DNA of 64,000 nucleotides from Aridibacter famidurans (GTDB lineage Bacteria; Acidobacteriota; Blastocatellia; Pyrinomonadales; Pyrinomonadaceae): NCBI GenBank assembly GCA_024103495.1, contig JAGFIQ010000126.1, positions 1 to 64,000 of the forward strand, read 5' to 3'. Shown piece by piece: positions 9,158 to 17,819 of this stretch (position 1 is its first letter; each line of letters starts with the position of its first letter). The notes under the pieces were generated by a model. It saw only the letters and a program-made list of their open reading frames with translations, ran no database searches and was not told where the DNA came from. The position numbers and the translations under genes were made by a program.

Positions 9158-9391
9158 TCAGGCGACGATCCGGTCCGGGATCTCGGCCTCGATCACCTTT
9201 CCGAGCTTGCGGAATACTTTCATCCTTCTCCAGTTCTTCTCGGCGCATCGCCCGAGCTTGATCATTGTTCGAAGCATCCCGCTTCTTGTCAGGCATTCCT
9301 TGTGACGCTTAGTACGGTGACGGATGGTGCCGAAGTTGACCTGATCGGCATCTCCGCGGTCTCTCCCCGCTCCGCGGTTAGTCACCTCCAT
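9158..9391 (-). pseudogene. IS256-family (mutator) transposase remnant, C-terminal end only
   Basis: From about 9349 down to the stop at 9158 the minus strand reads QVNFGTIRHRTKR, then MIKLGRCAEKNWRRMKVFRKLGKVIE. This is the conserved C-terminus of IS256-type transposases (TIRHRT..., FKL..AEK.WRR). The catalytic DDE portion is missing. The frame upstream runs into glpK, whose stop lies at 9378. A remnant of an old IS256 insertion just downstream of glpK is the simplest reading. Confidence 0.7.
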
Positions 9392-10886
9392 CTGCCACCC
9401 AGTTTAGGGACTTTTCGACCGCCGCTTTCCATTTCGCCATTCTGTCGGCCGCCTCTTCACCGCTGATCGAAGGTTCGAAGCTCGCGTCGATAGCCGCTTT
9501 CGCAGATATCTGATCGATGTCGGTCCAGACGCCCGTCGCAAGGCCGGCGAGAAAGGCCGCCCCGAGCGAGGTCGTTTCCGTGACTGTTGGCCGTACGACC
9601 GGTATCTGGAGCAGATCCGCCTGGATCTGCATCAGCAGATCGTTCGACGCCGCGCCGCCGTCGACCTTCAGCTCGGGGATCTCCCGGTGCGAATCATTCT
9701 GCATTGCTTCGAGAAGTTCCGCGGTCTGAAACGCGATCGCCTCGAGGGCCGCATACGCGATCTGTCCTCGTCCGGTCCCGCGCGTCAGCCCGGTCAACAA
9801 GCCTCTCGCAGTCGGATCCCAGTACGGGGTCCCGAGTCCCGAAAAGGCGGGTACGAAGAACACGCCGTCGGAGCTTCCTGCTTCCCTCGCGAGGGTTTCG
9901 ACCTCGGCAGCGGAAGCAATAATTCCAAGCGAATCGCGAAGCCACTGGATGACCGCCCCGCCTATGAACACGCTTCCTTCGAGCGCGTACTCGCAACGGT
10001 CCCCGATCTGCCACGCGACGGTAGTCAGGAGCCTGTGTTCTGAAGGCGCTGGAGAAGTTCCCGTGTTCTGCAGAAGAAAACACCCGGTGCCGTAAGTGCT
10101 TTTCGCGTCGCCTTCCGAAAAACATCTCTGACCGAAGAGCGCTGCCTGCTGGTCCCCCGCGATCCCCGCGATAGGGATACCGAGAAGGGCTTCAGCAGAA
10201 GAAACCCTTCCGATCACGTGCGAAGAGGGAATAACGGAAGGGAGAATAAAGCGCGGCACGCCGAAGATGCCCAGAAGTTCCTCATCCCAATCAAGCGTGT
10301 TGATGTTGAACAGCATCGTCCGCGACGCGTTCGAAACATCCGTGGCGTGTACTCCTCCACCTGTAAGGTTCCAGACCAGCCACGTGTCTACAGTCCCGAA
10401 CGCGAGCTCTCCGGCTTCGGCCCTTTCACGTACACCCGGAACGTTCTCAAGCAGCCACGATATTTTGCTAGCCGAAAAATACGGATCGACCTCGAGGCCC
10501 GTCTTCTGCCTGATCGTGTCGCCGTGCGATTCGCGGACCCTCGCGCAGTGGTCGGAAGTCCTTCGGTCCTGCCAGACGATCGCGTTCGAGACCGGCCGTC
10601 CTGTCGCTCGGTCCCAGATCAGAGTCGTTTCTCTTTGGTTCGTGATCCCGAGCGCGGAGACTTCCGACGCCGAAACTCCCGCATTCGAGAGTGCCTCCGC
10701 CGCAGTTTCGAACTGCGATTCGAGTATCTCCATCGGGTCGTGCTCGACCCAGCCGCTCCTCGGAAAGATCTGCCGGAACTCCCTTTGCGACTTCGAAACG
10801 GCCGCGCCGGTCTCGTCGAATAGGATCGCCCTGCTCGAGGTCGTGCCCTGGTCCAGCGCGAGCACCATCTTCTTATCTCGTGACAT
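9378..10886 (-). CDS. glpK: Glycerol kinase
   Basis: GlpK phosphorylates glycerol with ATP to sn-glycerol 3-phosphate in the cytoplasm. The 502-aa product from ATG 10886 ([20 protein letters not shown]) has the FGGY-kinase phosphate-binding motif DQGTTSSR at residues 12-19. It also has NQRETT, a WQDRRT block, [42 protein letters not shown], and the second FGGY signature region around [13 protein letters not shown]. Length is normal for the family. An upstream start at 10916 adds ten unconserved residues. Its partner glpD lies at 15494-17020, so glycerol to DHAP is covered within the window. A terminator hairpin at 10902-10928 separates it from the gene upstream, so it likely has its own promoter in a very short gap. 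Confidence 0.95.
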   Translation of the reverse strand: MSRDKKMVLALDQGTTSSRAILFDETGAAVSKSQREFRQIFPRSGWVEHDPMEILESQFETAAEALSNAGVSASEVSALGITNQRETTLIWDRATGRPVSNAIVWQDRRTSDHCARVRESHGDTIRQKTGLEVDPYFSASKISWLLENVPGVRERAEAGELAFGTVDTWLVWNLTGGGVHATDVSNASRTMLFNINTLDWDEELLGIFGVPRFILPSVIPSSHVIGRVSSAEALLGIPIAGIAGDQQAALFGQRCFSEGDAKSTYGTGCFLLQNTGTSPAPSEHRLLTTVAWQIGDRCEYALEGSVFIGGAVIQWLRDSLGIIASAAEVETLAREAGSSDGVFFVPAFSGLGTPYWDPTARGLLTGLTRGTGRGQIAYAALEAIAFQTAELLEAMQNDSHREIPELKVDGGAASNDLLMQIQADLLQIPVVRPTVTETTSLGAAFLAGLATGVWTDIDQISAKAAIDASFEPSISGEEAADRMAKWKAAVEKSLNWVADGGD

Positions 10887-10901
10887 AGTTTCAGGACATA
10901 G

Positions 10902-10928
10902 AAAAACGGGCGACATCCATCGCCCGTT
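10902..10928 (-). terminator. Intrinsic terminator after the DUF948 gene
   Basis: On the minus strand a 9-bp stem (AACGGGCGA / TCGCCCGTT) with a short loop is followed by TTTTTC, directly after the stop at 10950. It ends the YtxH-DUF948 transcript ahead of glpK. Confidence 0.8.
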
Positions 10929-10949
10929 CTGAATTGGAATGATCGAAGG

Positions 10950-11489
10950 CTACCCTATGAACAGCTCGTCCTCGTGATACGCCTGATCGATCCTCTTCGG
11001 GGAAGGCGCGAACAGCACCTCCAGCCCCTTCCGGACCCCCGCCATTATCGCCGCGATCTCCGCCGCAGGCTCGACGATCTTGGCCTGAATGAAATCGGCG
11101 GTCGTCGTGACCTGGATCTGCGTGCGGTCGATGGTGTCGCTGACAAGCTCGACCTTGTCTTTCGCGACCACCGCGGTCTGGCCCACAAGCACCTTCAGCT
11201 CGGCGATCTCTTCCTTGATCAAAGCAGACGACTCGGCGAAGTTCTTAGAGGCGGAGTTCAGGTTCACCGACAGCTCATTGAACTGAGCAGCGATGTCCTT
11301 GCCCTGAACGCTGATCTGGTTGACTTGGTCGATCAACGGATCGACCTTCTCCCGAACCTCGTTCACGGTCCTGAGGGCTTTCCGTGCAATGAACGCGACC
11401 GCTATCAGCGCGATCGCCATAAAAATGAAGCAGACCGCGATAACGATCGAGGCGATCATCATCCAGAACTGCGGATCACTGGCATTCAT
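10950..11489 (-). CDS. DUF948-type membrane-anchored coiled-coil protein
   Basis: The 179-aa product has an N-terminal transmembrane helix (about residues 8-35, WMMIASIVIAVCFIFMAIALI). A long amphipathic coiled-coil body follows (VNEVREKVDPLIDQVNQI... SALIKEEIAELKVLVGQ). This layout matches DUF948/general-stress-type proteins, which are membrane-tethered with the helical part in the cytoplasm. It lies 9 bp after a YtxH-domain gene; DUF948 and YtxH genes are frequently paired. The exact function is unknown. A good terminator follows at 10902-10928. Confidence 0.75.
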   Translation of the reverse strand: MNASDPQFWMMIASIVIAVCFIFMAIALIAVAFIARKALRTVNEVREKVDPLIDQVNQISVQGKDIAAQFNELSVNLNSASKNFAESSALIKEEIAELKVLVGQTAVVAKDKVELVSDTIDRTQIQVTTTADFIQAKIVEPAAEIAAIMAGVRKGLEVLFAPSPKRIDQAYHEDELFIG

Positions 11490-11498
11490 AGTTGCCTC

Positions 11499-11975
11499 TT
11501 AGTCCTTCTTTTCCTTGTCTTCGGCCGCGGGCTTGGACGCATCAAGCGACTTTTCCTTTACAGGATAAGAGGGACGCCCCTCGCTGATCGAACGGGGCTC
11601 GTTCTTGCGTTTCTCTTCGCGATAGGCTTCTTTACCCGCTTCGATCGCCGCCGAGAACGGGTTCGCCGTCTGAGCGGCGGCCGACTTTGCCCGCTCGCCG
11701 AACTCGCTCGCCCTTTCCTGAGCGGAATGCAGAGCCTCGCTCGCCCTTTCGCGCGTCACTTCGTAGTAGTCGCTTGCCGCTTCCTGAAGATGAGCCGCAG
11801 TTTCTTTGCTGCGCTCGATCCCTTTCTTTGTTGCGTCTGCAATGTCCTCACGCAGTTCCTGTCCGGATTTTGGCGCGAACAGCAGCGCGAGAACAGCTCC
11901 GATACCGCCGCCGATAAGCAAATAGGTCAGTTTAGTGCCGACACTCGAATCTTCTCTTTCTTTTTCGTAACTCAT
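11499..11975 (-). CDS. YtxH-domain protein
   Basis: The start is ATG 11975 (MSYEKERED), with GGGGAGA seven bases upstream; a longer frame to 12041 lacks support. The 158-aa product contains the YtxH signature: a short glycine-rich hydrophobic helix (YLLIGGGIGAVLALLFAPKSG) followed by ELREDIADAT and a long charged, alanine-rich helical segment. YtxH proteins are small stress-associated membrane-tethered proteins of unknown mechanism. It forms a two-gene unit with the DUF948 gene 9 bp downstream. Confidence 0.82.
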   Translation of the reverse strand: MSYEKEREDSSVGTKLTYLLIGGGIGAVLALLFAPKSGQELREDIADATKKGIERSKETAAHLQEAASDYYEVTRERASEALHSAQERASEFGERAKSAAAQTANPFSAAIEAGKEAYREEKRKNEPRSISEGRPSYPVKEKSLDASKPAAEDKEKKD

Positions 11976-12108
11976 AGTGAATCTCCCCAGTAGTCCGAAC
12001 CGGTTTGGGCGGGATACTGATCTGAAATGTTCTGGTCGCAATGAATATAACAGAAAGGCGGTTCGGTCGGCAATTTATTTGACCCGCAAAGCCGTTTCGC
12101 AGCTTAAG

Positions 12109-13005
12109 TTAGCTCGCCGAAAGCGATGCCCTGATCATGCGGGGGATGCCCTGAAGGTCGGGGAACGCTTCGGCGGCGGCCCATACGTCCGGAGCGAACA
12201 TCCCGAGCACCCTGGGCGATTGATTGAAGCCTATTTCGAGGAGCAGCCACCCGCCGCTTCGAAGATGTGTAGGGGCCTCGAGGATGATCTCCTCGATGAT
12301 CGTAAGGCCCGTGGATCCGTCGGTCAGGGCGACAAGAGGCTCGTGATCCCTTACTTCGGGCTGCAACGTCGCGACCTCCTCGAGCGGCACGTAGGGAGGG
12401 TTCGAAACGATCAGATGGAACCGCTCTTCGGGAGCCAGCGCACCGAATACATCCGATTCCCGCAGGTCGAGCCGGTCCGCGACGCCGTTAGAACCCGCAT
12501 TCGCGATCGTGACCTCACGCGCGGCTTCGGAAATTTCGAGACCGACGCCGGCAGCCTCTTTGAGTTCGTGGAGCAGGGAAACGATGATGCATCCGGAGCC
12601 GGTCCCTACTTCGCAGATCGAAGGACTCTCCACATCTTTGAGCAGGCGGATGCCTTCCTCGACGATCAGTTCGGTCTCGGGCCTCGGGATCATCACGTCG
12701 GGAGTTACGAGGAACTCGAGCCCGTAGAACTCCTGACGCTCGGCGATCTGTTGGAACGGCTCCCTTGATGCGCGCCGCAATACAAGCTCTTCATAACGAA
12801 CTATCTCGTCCTTCGCCGGCACGTGATCCGGGTGAGCGATGATAAAGACGCTGTCCACAGCGGCGGCAAGCGAGAGAAGATCGCGGGCCTGGCGCACCGG
12901 GTCCGGAACGCCTGCGGCGGCGAGCCGCTCCGCGGCCTGAGCGAGAAGTTCCTTCACCGATCGATTCAAGCCTTTGTCGCCCTCGTCGCCGCGAAGATCG
13001 GACAA
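12109..13005 (-). CDS. prmC: Peptide chain release factor N5-glutamine methyltransferase
   Basis: PrmC methylates the GGQ glutamine of release factors RF1/RF2 using SAM. The product has the N-terminal helical RF-binding domain (residues ~15-90), the linker IPRPETELIVE (107-117), SAM motif I CEVGTGSGC (131-139) and the catalytic NPPYVP at 202-207. Length (298 aa) is near the family norm. The nominal ATG at 13005 overlaps the end of the upstream methyltransferase gene by 40 bp. The conserved domain begins around residue 16, so a later TTG/GTG start near 12960-12969 is possible. It appears translationally linked to that upstream gene. Confidence 0.93.
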   Translation of the reverse strand: MSDLRGDEGDKGLNRSVKELLAQAAERLAAAGVPDPVRQARDLLSLAAAVDSVFIIAHPDHVPAKDEIVRYEELVLRRASREPFQQIAERQEFYGLEFLVTPDVMIPRPETELIVEEGIRLLKDVESPSICEVGTGSGCIIVSLLHELKEAAGVGLEISEAAREVTIANAGSNGVADRLDLRESDVFGALAPEERFHLIVSNPPYVPLEEVATLQPEVRDHEPLVALTDGSTGLTIIEEIILEAPTHLRSGGWLLLEIGFNQSPRVLGMFAPDVWAAAEAFPDLQGIPRMIRASLSAS

Positions 13006-13748
13006 TACTTGTTCAAAGGCGTCGCTTCGTCCGAGAAATAGTCTTCGAAGAATCCAGTGATCACGAAACCGGCCCGGATCTGGCCGCCGATCTGCTGATC
13101 CAGCGTATGGCCGAATTCAAGCGGCTGGTTCTCGCGTTTCATCCGCTCCAGTTCCTCCTCGGTCAGCTGTTCCGTGTCGGAATACGGGAGCGTGTGCCTG
13201 ACCTCCAGGATGCCGTCGTCGTCCGCTTTGAACAGATCGAAAATGTAAAGGAACCCGTTGTGAAAGCCGGAAAGAAGGCTTCCGCCGGGTCTGAGCACCC
13301 GGTAAGCCTCGTTCCAGACCGGCTGGATTTCTGGAAAGAAGCAGTTCGAGACGGGATGAAAGATCAGATCGAATGATCCCGATTCGAATCTCGAGAGATC
13401 CGCCGCGTCGCCTTTCTCGAGACGGATCTCCAGCCCTTCGCGCTCCGCGACCAGACGGTCCATTTCGAGCTGGCCGGCGGAATTGTCGAGGGTTGTCACG
13501 TTCGCGCCCAGCGCCGCAAACACCGGCGCCTGCTGACCGCCTCCGGAAGCCAGACAAAGGACGTCGATGCCTTCGAAACTCCCGGGATACCAATCCCGGG
13601 GGACCGGAATGTTCGGTGTCAGGACCAGCCTGAAACGGCCGTTTTTCGCATCCTCGATCACCTCAGGCCCGACCGGAAGCGTCCACGGATTCTCGCCCGA
13701 TTCCACCTCCTTGTCCCACGCTTCGCTGTTGTATTTGACGATATCCAT
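12966..13748 (-). CDS. Class I SAM-dependent methyltransferase
   Basis: The 260-aa product has a Rossmann-type SAM site: VLCLASGGGQQAPVFAALGA with SGGGQQ at residues 68-73, an acidic TLDNS at strand 2, and a motif IV-like SFDLIFHPVSNCFF. This variant motif I (ASGGGQQ) occurs in a widespread group of uncharacterised methyltransferases; the substrate cannot be told from sequence. The gene is divergent from the DUF4149 gene, with the 116-bp gap at 13749-13864 holding both promoters. Its 3' end overlaps prmC. Confidence 0.85.
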   Translation of the reverse strand: MDIVKYNSEAWDKEVESGENPWTLPVGPEVIEDAKNGRFRLVLTPNIPVPRDWYPGSFEGIDVLCLASGGGQQAPVFAALGANVTTLDNSAGQLEMDRLVAEREGLEIRLEKGDAADLSRFESGSFDLIFHPVSNCFFPEIQPVWNEAYRVLRPGGSLLSGFHNGFLYIFDLFKADDDGILEVRHTLPYSDTEQLTEEELERMKRENQPLEFGHTLDQQIGGQIRAGFVITGFFEDYFSDEATPLNKYCPIFAATRATKA

Positions 13749-13864
13749 CGCGTACTTTGAATGCCGTGACCGACCTTCGAAACCGGGTCGCGGCTTACAT
13801 TCTCCTGTTTTGCCCTTTTCGAAAAAACGCTACATAATACCAAGTCTGCCGACTGATTATCGAA

Positions 13865-14401
13865 ATGCTGAAGATTCTTCCGAAAATCGAGCTTTTGCTG
13901 CTGGGCGTTTGGCTGGGAGCGGCGTGTTTTTTCAGCTTCGCCGTGGCGCCGAGTGCGTTCTCGGTCCTTCCCTCAAGGGAGCTCGCCGGATCGATGGTCA
14001 ACCGCACGCTGATGATCATCAACATAGCGGGTCTTGTTATCGGCGTGATCCTTCTGCTGACATCGTTCGTGCAGCGCGGGGAAGAGAAAAAGGTTTGGAT
14101 CTGGATTCAGAGGATCCTGCTGCTGATAATGGCGGCGGCGTGCGCCGTAGGGCAGTTCGTTATCGCGTTTTGGATGGCTTACCTTCGCGTTCAGATGAAG
14201 GCGCCCATCGACGATCTCGCGGCAAACGACCCTCTGCGGGTCCAGTTCAATCAGCTCCACCAGTACTCGGTCTGGGTGCTCATGGCCGCGATGATCGCGT
14301 CCCTTCTCGCGTTCTTCGTTATCTCAAGGGCCTCCGGAAAGGGCGGCGGGAAGGCAAACTCGGGCGGCGGTTTTGATCTTCCCGACGAGCTCAAGTTCTG
14401 A
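13865..14401 (+). CDS. DUF4149-domain membrane protein
   Basis: The 178-aa product has four predicted transmembrane helices: LLLGVWLGAACFFSFAVAPSAF, IINIAGLVIGVILLLTSF, ILLLIMAAACAVGQFVIAF and YSVWVLMAAMIASLLAFFV. FAVAPSAFSVLP followed by a helix and a basic loop is the DUF4149/TMEM205-like pattern. Function is unknown. It is followed after 5 bp by the GrdB-like gene, suggesting one transcript. The C-terminal tail is Gly/Lys-rich and soluble. Confidence 0.8.
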   Translation: MLKILPKIELLLLGVWLGAACFFSFAVAPSAFSVLPSRELAGSMVNRTLMIINIAGLVIGVILLLTSFVQRGEEKKVWIWIQRILLLIMAAACAVGQFVIAFWMAYLRVQMKAPIDDLAANDPLRVQFNQLHQYSVWVLMAAMIASLLAFFVISRASGKGGGKANSGGGFDLPDELKF

Positions 14402-14406
14402 AGAAT

Positions 14407-15198
14407 ATGGAAACCATCGAAAAGCTTGACGAGTTCGCGAACAGGTTCTCCAGGTGGAACGGGGACGAGACACTCTCGGGTTATCCGTTCGTAGAGAACC
14501 GAAACGCTCCTTTCACGCCCGTCCGCAGGGCGCTCCCGATGCTCAATCTGGGGCTGATCTCTTCCGCCGGCGCGTTCATCGACGGCGCGAAGGGCTTTGA
14601 TCTCGAAAGCAAGGGCGGCGACCTTTCGTACAAGGAGATCCCCGTCGAGGTCGATGCGGAAGATCTCGATTTCGCGGCGAAGGGCTATGACGATTCGGCG
14701 GTAAGGGAAGACCGCAACGCCCAGATCCCCGTCGACCGGCTCCTGGAATACGAGGACAATCGCGTGATCGGCAGGCTGAACCACGTCTGGTGGAGCCTGA
14801 GCAGCTACATCCCGGACGCGGCCGCAGTTGCTGAACAACTGGCGCCGCAGATCGCGGATCGTCTGCGAAGATACGAGGTTCAGGCGGCGTTGTTGATCCC
14901 CGCTTCGAAGCTCTGCCACCAAACGCTTGGGATAGTCGCACGCGAGGTCGAGAAACACGGGATACCGACGATGATGGTTTCGGTCGACCGCTCGGTGAGC
15001 GACAAGATCAGGCCTCCCAGGGTCGCGTACTATAACGGCGAGTTCGGTTCCGTTGCGGGAATACCTGGCTGGAAGCAGTTCCAGCATCGTGTGCTGGACG
15101 AAGCGATTCGCTGGATCGAGAGCTTCGATCAGCCGACGTCGAGGAAGCTGGTCGTCGAGCTCGAGTCGGCCGTTGAGGCATCCAGGGGCGAGAGATGA
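14407..15198 (+). CDS. Glycine/sarcosine/betaine reductase selenoprotein-B-like family protein
   Basis: The 263-aa product resembles the GrdB/PrdB-related family often found outside reductase operons. It has LGLISSAGAFIDG near the N-terminus, GDLSYKEIP, a YDDSAVREDRNAQIPVDRL block, and LLIPASKLCHQTLGIVAREVEKHGIPT with a cysteine where reductases carry the reactive Cys/Sec. There is no in-frame TGA, so it is not a selenoprotein here. No glycine reductase partners (GrdA, GrdC/D) are nearby, so true reductase activity is doubtful and the role is unknown. A strong terminator follows at 15227-15256. Confidence 0.72.
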   Translation: METIEKLDEFANRFSRWNGDETLSGYPFVENRNAPFTPVRRALPMLNLGLISSAGAFIDGAKGFDLESKGGDLSYKEIPVEVDAEDLDFAAKGYDDSAVREDRNAQIPVDRLLEYEDNRVIGRLNHVWWSLSSYIPDAAAVAEQLAPQIADRLRRYEVQAALLIPASKLCHQTLGIVAREVEKHGIPTMMVSVDRSVSDKIRPPRVAYYNGEFGSVAGIPGWKQFQHRVLDEAIRWIESFDQPTSRKLVVELESAVEASRGER

Positions 15199-15226
15199 GC
15201 GCAAGATGCACTCCGTTTTTGGGAAT

Positions 15227-15256
15227 GAGGCCGTCTGAAAGGACGGCCTCTCTTTC
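15227..15256 (+). terminator. Intrinsic terminator after the GrdB-like gene
   Basis: A 9-bp stem GAGGCCGTC / GACGGCCTC with a six-base loop is followed by TCTTTCATT, 28 bp after the stop codon. Confidence 0.8.
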
Positions 15257-15274
15257 ATTGCCTCAGGCGCTTTA

Positions 15275-15408
15275 CCCTCGCTTCAGCGGAGGGACGGAAA
15301 GGGCCAAAAGAGTATTTCACCGACTTTGGCCGGCCATCTCGGGGCTAAAGCCCCTATCCTGTTTTGTTTACTCGGTTTACCCCAGGCTGAAGCCGGGGGC
15401 AACTGATG
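15275..15408. repeat. Cluster of short palindromic repeats ending in GGGGCAACTGAT
   Basis: Three small hairpins lie in the gap upstream of glpD: CCCTCGCTTCAGCGGAGGG (15275-15293), GGGGCTAAAGCCCC (15341-15354), and CCAGGCTGAAGCCGGGGG followed by CAACTGATG (to 15408). The same GGCTAAAGCC hairpins and CAACTGAT ends recur at 23538-23681 and partly at 32484-32512, so this is a dispersed REP-like family. It sits between the terminator at 15256 and glpD. Confidence 0.75.
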
Positions 15409-15493
15409 TTTCCCGGCAACGCGATTTCCCGCGCGAAACGGTCCGGAATGGCATCCGGACCTGCTTTTCAGACAGCCTCTAACTAAGGCGCCA

Positions 15494-17020
15494 ATGAATC
15501 GAGAGAAAATCCTTGAATCAATTCGGACCCGGTCCGAGCCGTGGGACATCGTCGTCATCGGCGGCGGCGCGACGGGAGCGGGATGCGCTCTGGACGCTGC
15601 ATCGCGCGGGCTTTCAGTGCTTCTTCTCGAACAGGCGGATTTTGGAAAAGGCACCTCGAGCCGTTCAACAAAGCTCATCCACGGCGGCGTCCGTTATCTT
15701 GAACACGGGAACGTATCGCTGGTCAGGGAAGCGCTCGCCGAACGGAAGATCCTCCTGGATCTCGCTCCCGACTTCATTCGTCCTCAACCGTTCATCGTCC
15801 CTTGCTACGGATTGGCCGAGAAACTCTATTACGGCGCGGGTCTGAAGATCTACGATGCGCTTGCGGGCAGGCGTTCGCTCGGAAAGACCGAATTGCTCTC
15901 CGGGGACGAAACGCGTGAAGCGCTTCCCGGCCTAGATCCCGTAGGCCTTTCCGGAGGGATCAGATACCTCGATGCACAGTTCGATGATGCACGGTTTCTT
16001 CTTGCGCTGATCGGAACAGCTGAAGAATCCGGCGCCTTTGCTCTGAATTATTCGAGAGTCGAGGAGATCTCCTCAGGCGAGCCGGCCCGCGTTTCATTCC
16101 GTGACGAGGACACCGGCGAACTGTTCGAAGCGGAGGCAAAAGCAGTGATCAACGCAGCGGGAATATTCGCCGACCGCGTTAATTCGCTCGCGACCGGCGA
16201 GCCGGATTCGAGGATCGCGTACAGCCAGGGCATCCATCTTGTCTTCGATCCGGAGTTCCTTCCCGGCGCGAACGCGCTGATGATCCCGAAGACAAGGGAC
16301 GGCCGCGTACTGTTTGCGATCCCCTGGCTGGGGAAGCTACTCGTCGGAACAACTGATACCGCCGTCGACGAGCCGGCGCTCGAGCCATTGGCTTTGGATA
16401 GCGAGATCGAGTTCGTTCTTGAAACCTGCGCTGGCTATTTCAAGCATGCACCCGAGCGAAACGACATCAGATCCGTTTTCGCGGGGATCCGCCCGCTTAT
16501 AAAAGAAGACCGCGCCACGACGACGTCACGGATCTCAAGGGAGCACCTGGTCGAGGAAACCGTGCTCGGAATGGTCACCGTGCGGGGAGGGAAATGGACA
16601 ACCTATCGCCGAATGGCGAAGGACGCGGTCGACGCGGCTCAAAAGATGGCGGGCACTCCTTCGAAGCCCTGCGTTTCCGACAGTATCGCGATCCGCGACA
16701 GGTCGCGCGAAATAGCCGCTGCGTTGATTACGGACGGTCCCGGACTCGGAGAGGCGATCGCGCCCGGAGCCCAGTACACGAGAGCCGATGTCCTCGCGGC
16801 GATCAGGAACGGCAAGGCGATGAAGCTTGAGGATGTGCTGGCAAGAAGGACGAGGCTGCTCTTTCTCGACGCCCGAACGGCGATCGAGGCGGCTCGGCCA
16901 GTGGCTGAGCTAATGGCAAGGGAGCTCGGATGGTCCGGCGAGCGCCTGGAATCCGAGATCGGCGAGTTCAGGACCGTCGCATCGAATTACCTTTCTGACG
17001 ACCAAGACCCTCACTCGTAA
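15494..17020 (+). CDS. glpD: FAD-dependent glycerol-3-phosphate dehydrogenase
   Basis: GlpD oxidises sn-glycerol 3-phosphate to dihydroxyacetone phosphate at the inner membrane and passes electrons to quinones. The 508-aa product opens with the FAD-binding dinucleotide fold VVIGGGATGAGCALDAASRG (residues 20-39). GTSSRSTKLIHGGVRYLE and KIYDALAGRRSLGK follow, then the C-terminal GlpD domain after GIRPLI and VRGGKWTTYRRMA. It completes the glycerol route with glpK at 9378-10886, though the two are not in one operon. Its last 10 bases overlap the 3' end of the convergent PPOX-like gene. Confidence 0.95.
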   Translation: MNREKILESIRTRSEPWDIVVIGGGATGAGCALDAASRGLSVLLLEQADFGKGTSSRSTKLIHGGVRYLEHGNVSLVREALAERKILLDLAPDFIRPQPFIVPCYGLAEKLYYGAGLKIYDALAGRRSLGKTELLSGDETREALPGLDPVGLSGGIRYLDAQFDDARFLLALIGTAEESGAFALNYSRVEEISSGEPARVSFRDEDTGELFEAEAKAVINAAGIFADRVNSLATGEPDSRIAYSQGIHLVFDPEFLPGANALMIPKTRDGRVLFAIPWLGKLLVGTTDTAVDEPALEPLALDSEIEFVLETCAGYFKHAPERNDIRSVFAGIRPLIKEDRATTTSRISREHLVEETVLGMVTVRGGKWTTYRRMAKDAVDAAQKMAGTPSKPCVSDSIAIRDRSREIAAALITDGPGLGEAIAPGAQYTRADVLAAIRNGKAMKLEDVLARRTRLLFLDARTAIEAARPVAELMARELGWSGERLESEIGEFRTVASNYLSDDQDPHS

Positions 17021-17661
17021 AACTTCTTCAGGTAATCAGGGATCTCGATCTCCTCAGGCAGGACATCGTCTGCGACCGGCTCACGCGTCTCCTGGACGAT
17101 AGGGACCACGCCGGCCCAGATCGGGAGCTCGTAATCGCGCTTGTCGTCCTTCGGTCCTCCCTCCCGGATCTTCGCTGCCGCTTCTTCAATGCGGATCGCG
17201 ATCACTGACGTGACGTCGAGCTCCTTCTTTGTAGGCCCTCTGGAGTCCGACCATCTTCCCGGGAGGACGTTCTCGGAGATCAGTTCCAGCGCGCGCACCT
17301 TCTCGTTCTCGTCCTCGACGAGCGTGCCTTTGCCGAAGACAGTCACCGAGCGGTAGTTCATCGAGTGATGAAACGCTGAACGAGCAAGGACGATCCCGTC
17401 GGTGATCGTGACCGTGATGCATGCCCGAAGGCCGTCTGACAAATTCTTGAGCATGCGGCTGATGGACGACCCGTGGATGAAGATCGTCTCGCCGTCGCGG
17501 GCGTAGAGGGTCGGGATCACGAACGGCTGTTCTTTGACAGAGAATCCCACGTGGCAAAGAAAGGCCTCGTCCAGGATGCCGAACACGGTCTCGCGGTCGT
17601 ATTTCCCTCGCGACGCCTGACGGCGAACCGTGTTTATCTCTTTCCGTTCGAATTCACTCAA
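17011..17661 (-). CDS. Pyridoxamine 5'-phosphate oxidase-related flavin-binding protein
   Basis: The 216-aa product matches the nitroimidazole-resistance/flavin-nucleotide-binding branch of the PPOX split-barrel fold. It shows FLCHVGFSVKEQPFVIPTLYARDGETIFIHGSSISRMLKNL near the N-terminus, then VTITDGIVLARSAFHHSMNYRSVTVFGKG. These proteins bind FMN or F420-like flavins and reduce or sense small molecules; the substrate here is unknown. It is convergent with glpD and overlaps it by 10 bp. The 158-bp gap to the divergent Rieske-fusion gene holds its promoter. Confidence 0.85.
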   Translation of the reverse strand: MSEFERKEINTVRRQASRGKYDRETVFGILDEAFLCHVGFSVKEQPFVIPTLYARDGETIFIHGSSISRMLKNLSDGLRACITVTITDGIVLARSAFHHSMNYRSVTVFGKGTLVEDENEKVRALELISENVLPGRWSDSRGPTKKELDVTSVIAIRIEEAAAKIREGGPKDDKRDYELPIWAGVVPIVQETREPVADDVLPEEIEIPDYLKKFYE

Positions 17662-17819
17662 TCTTCTGATCCTCCCAGCTTATTGACTCGGTTGATATTA
17701 TGTTCCCTTTGACCTTCGAAACAAGCACAGGCGGTCGTCTGCCGAACAGGGGAAGTTATCTTCATGACAAGACCAGCGCTGGCGGGCAGTTTCCTTATCT
17801 CAATTAGCTCAACCAAAAT

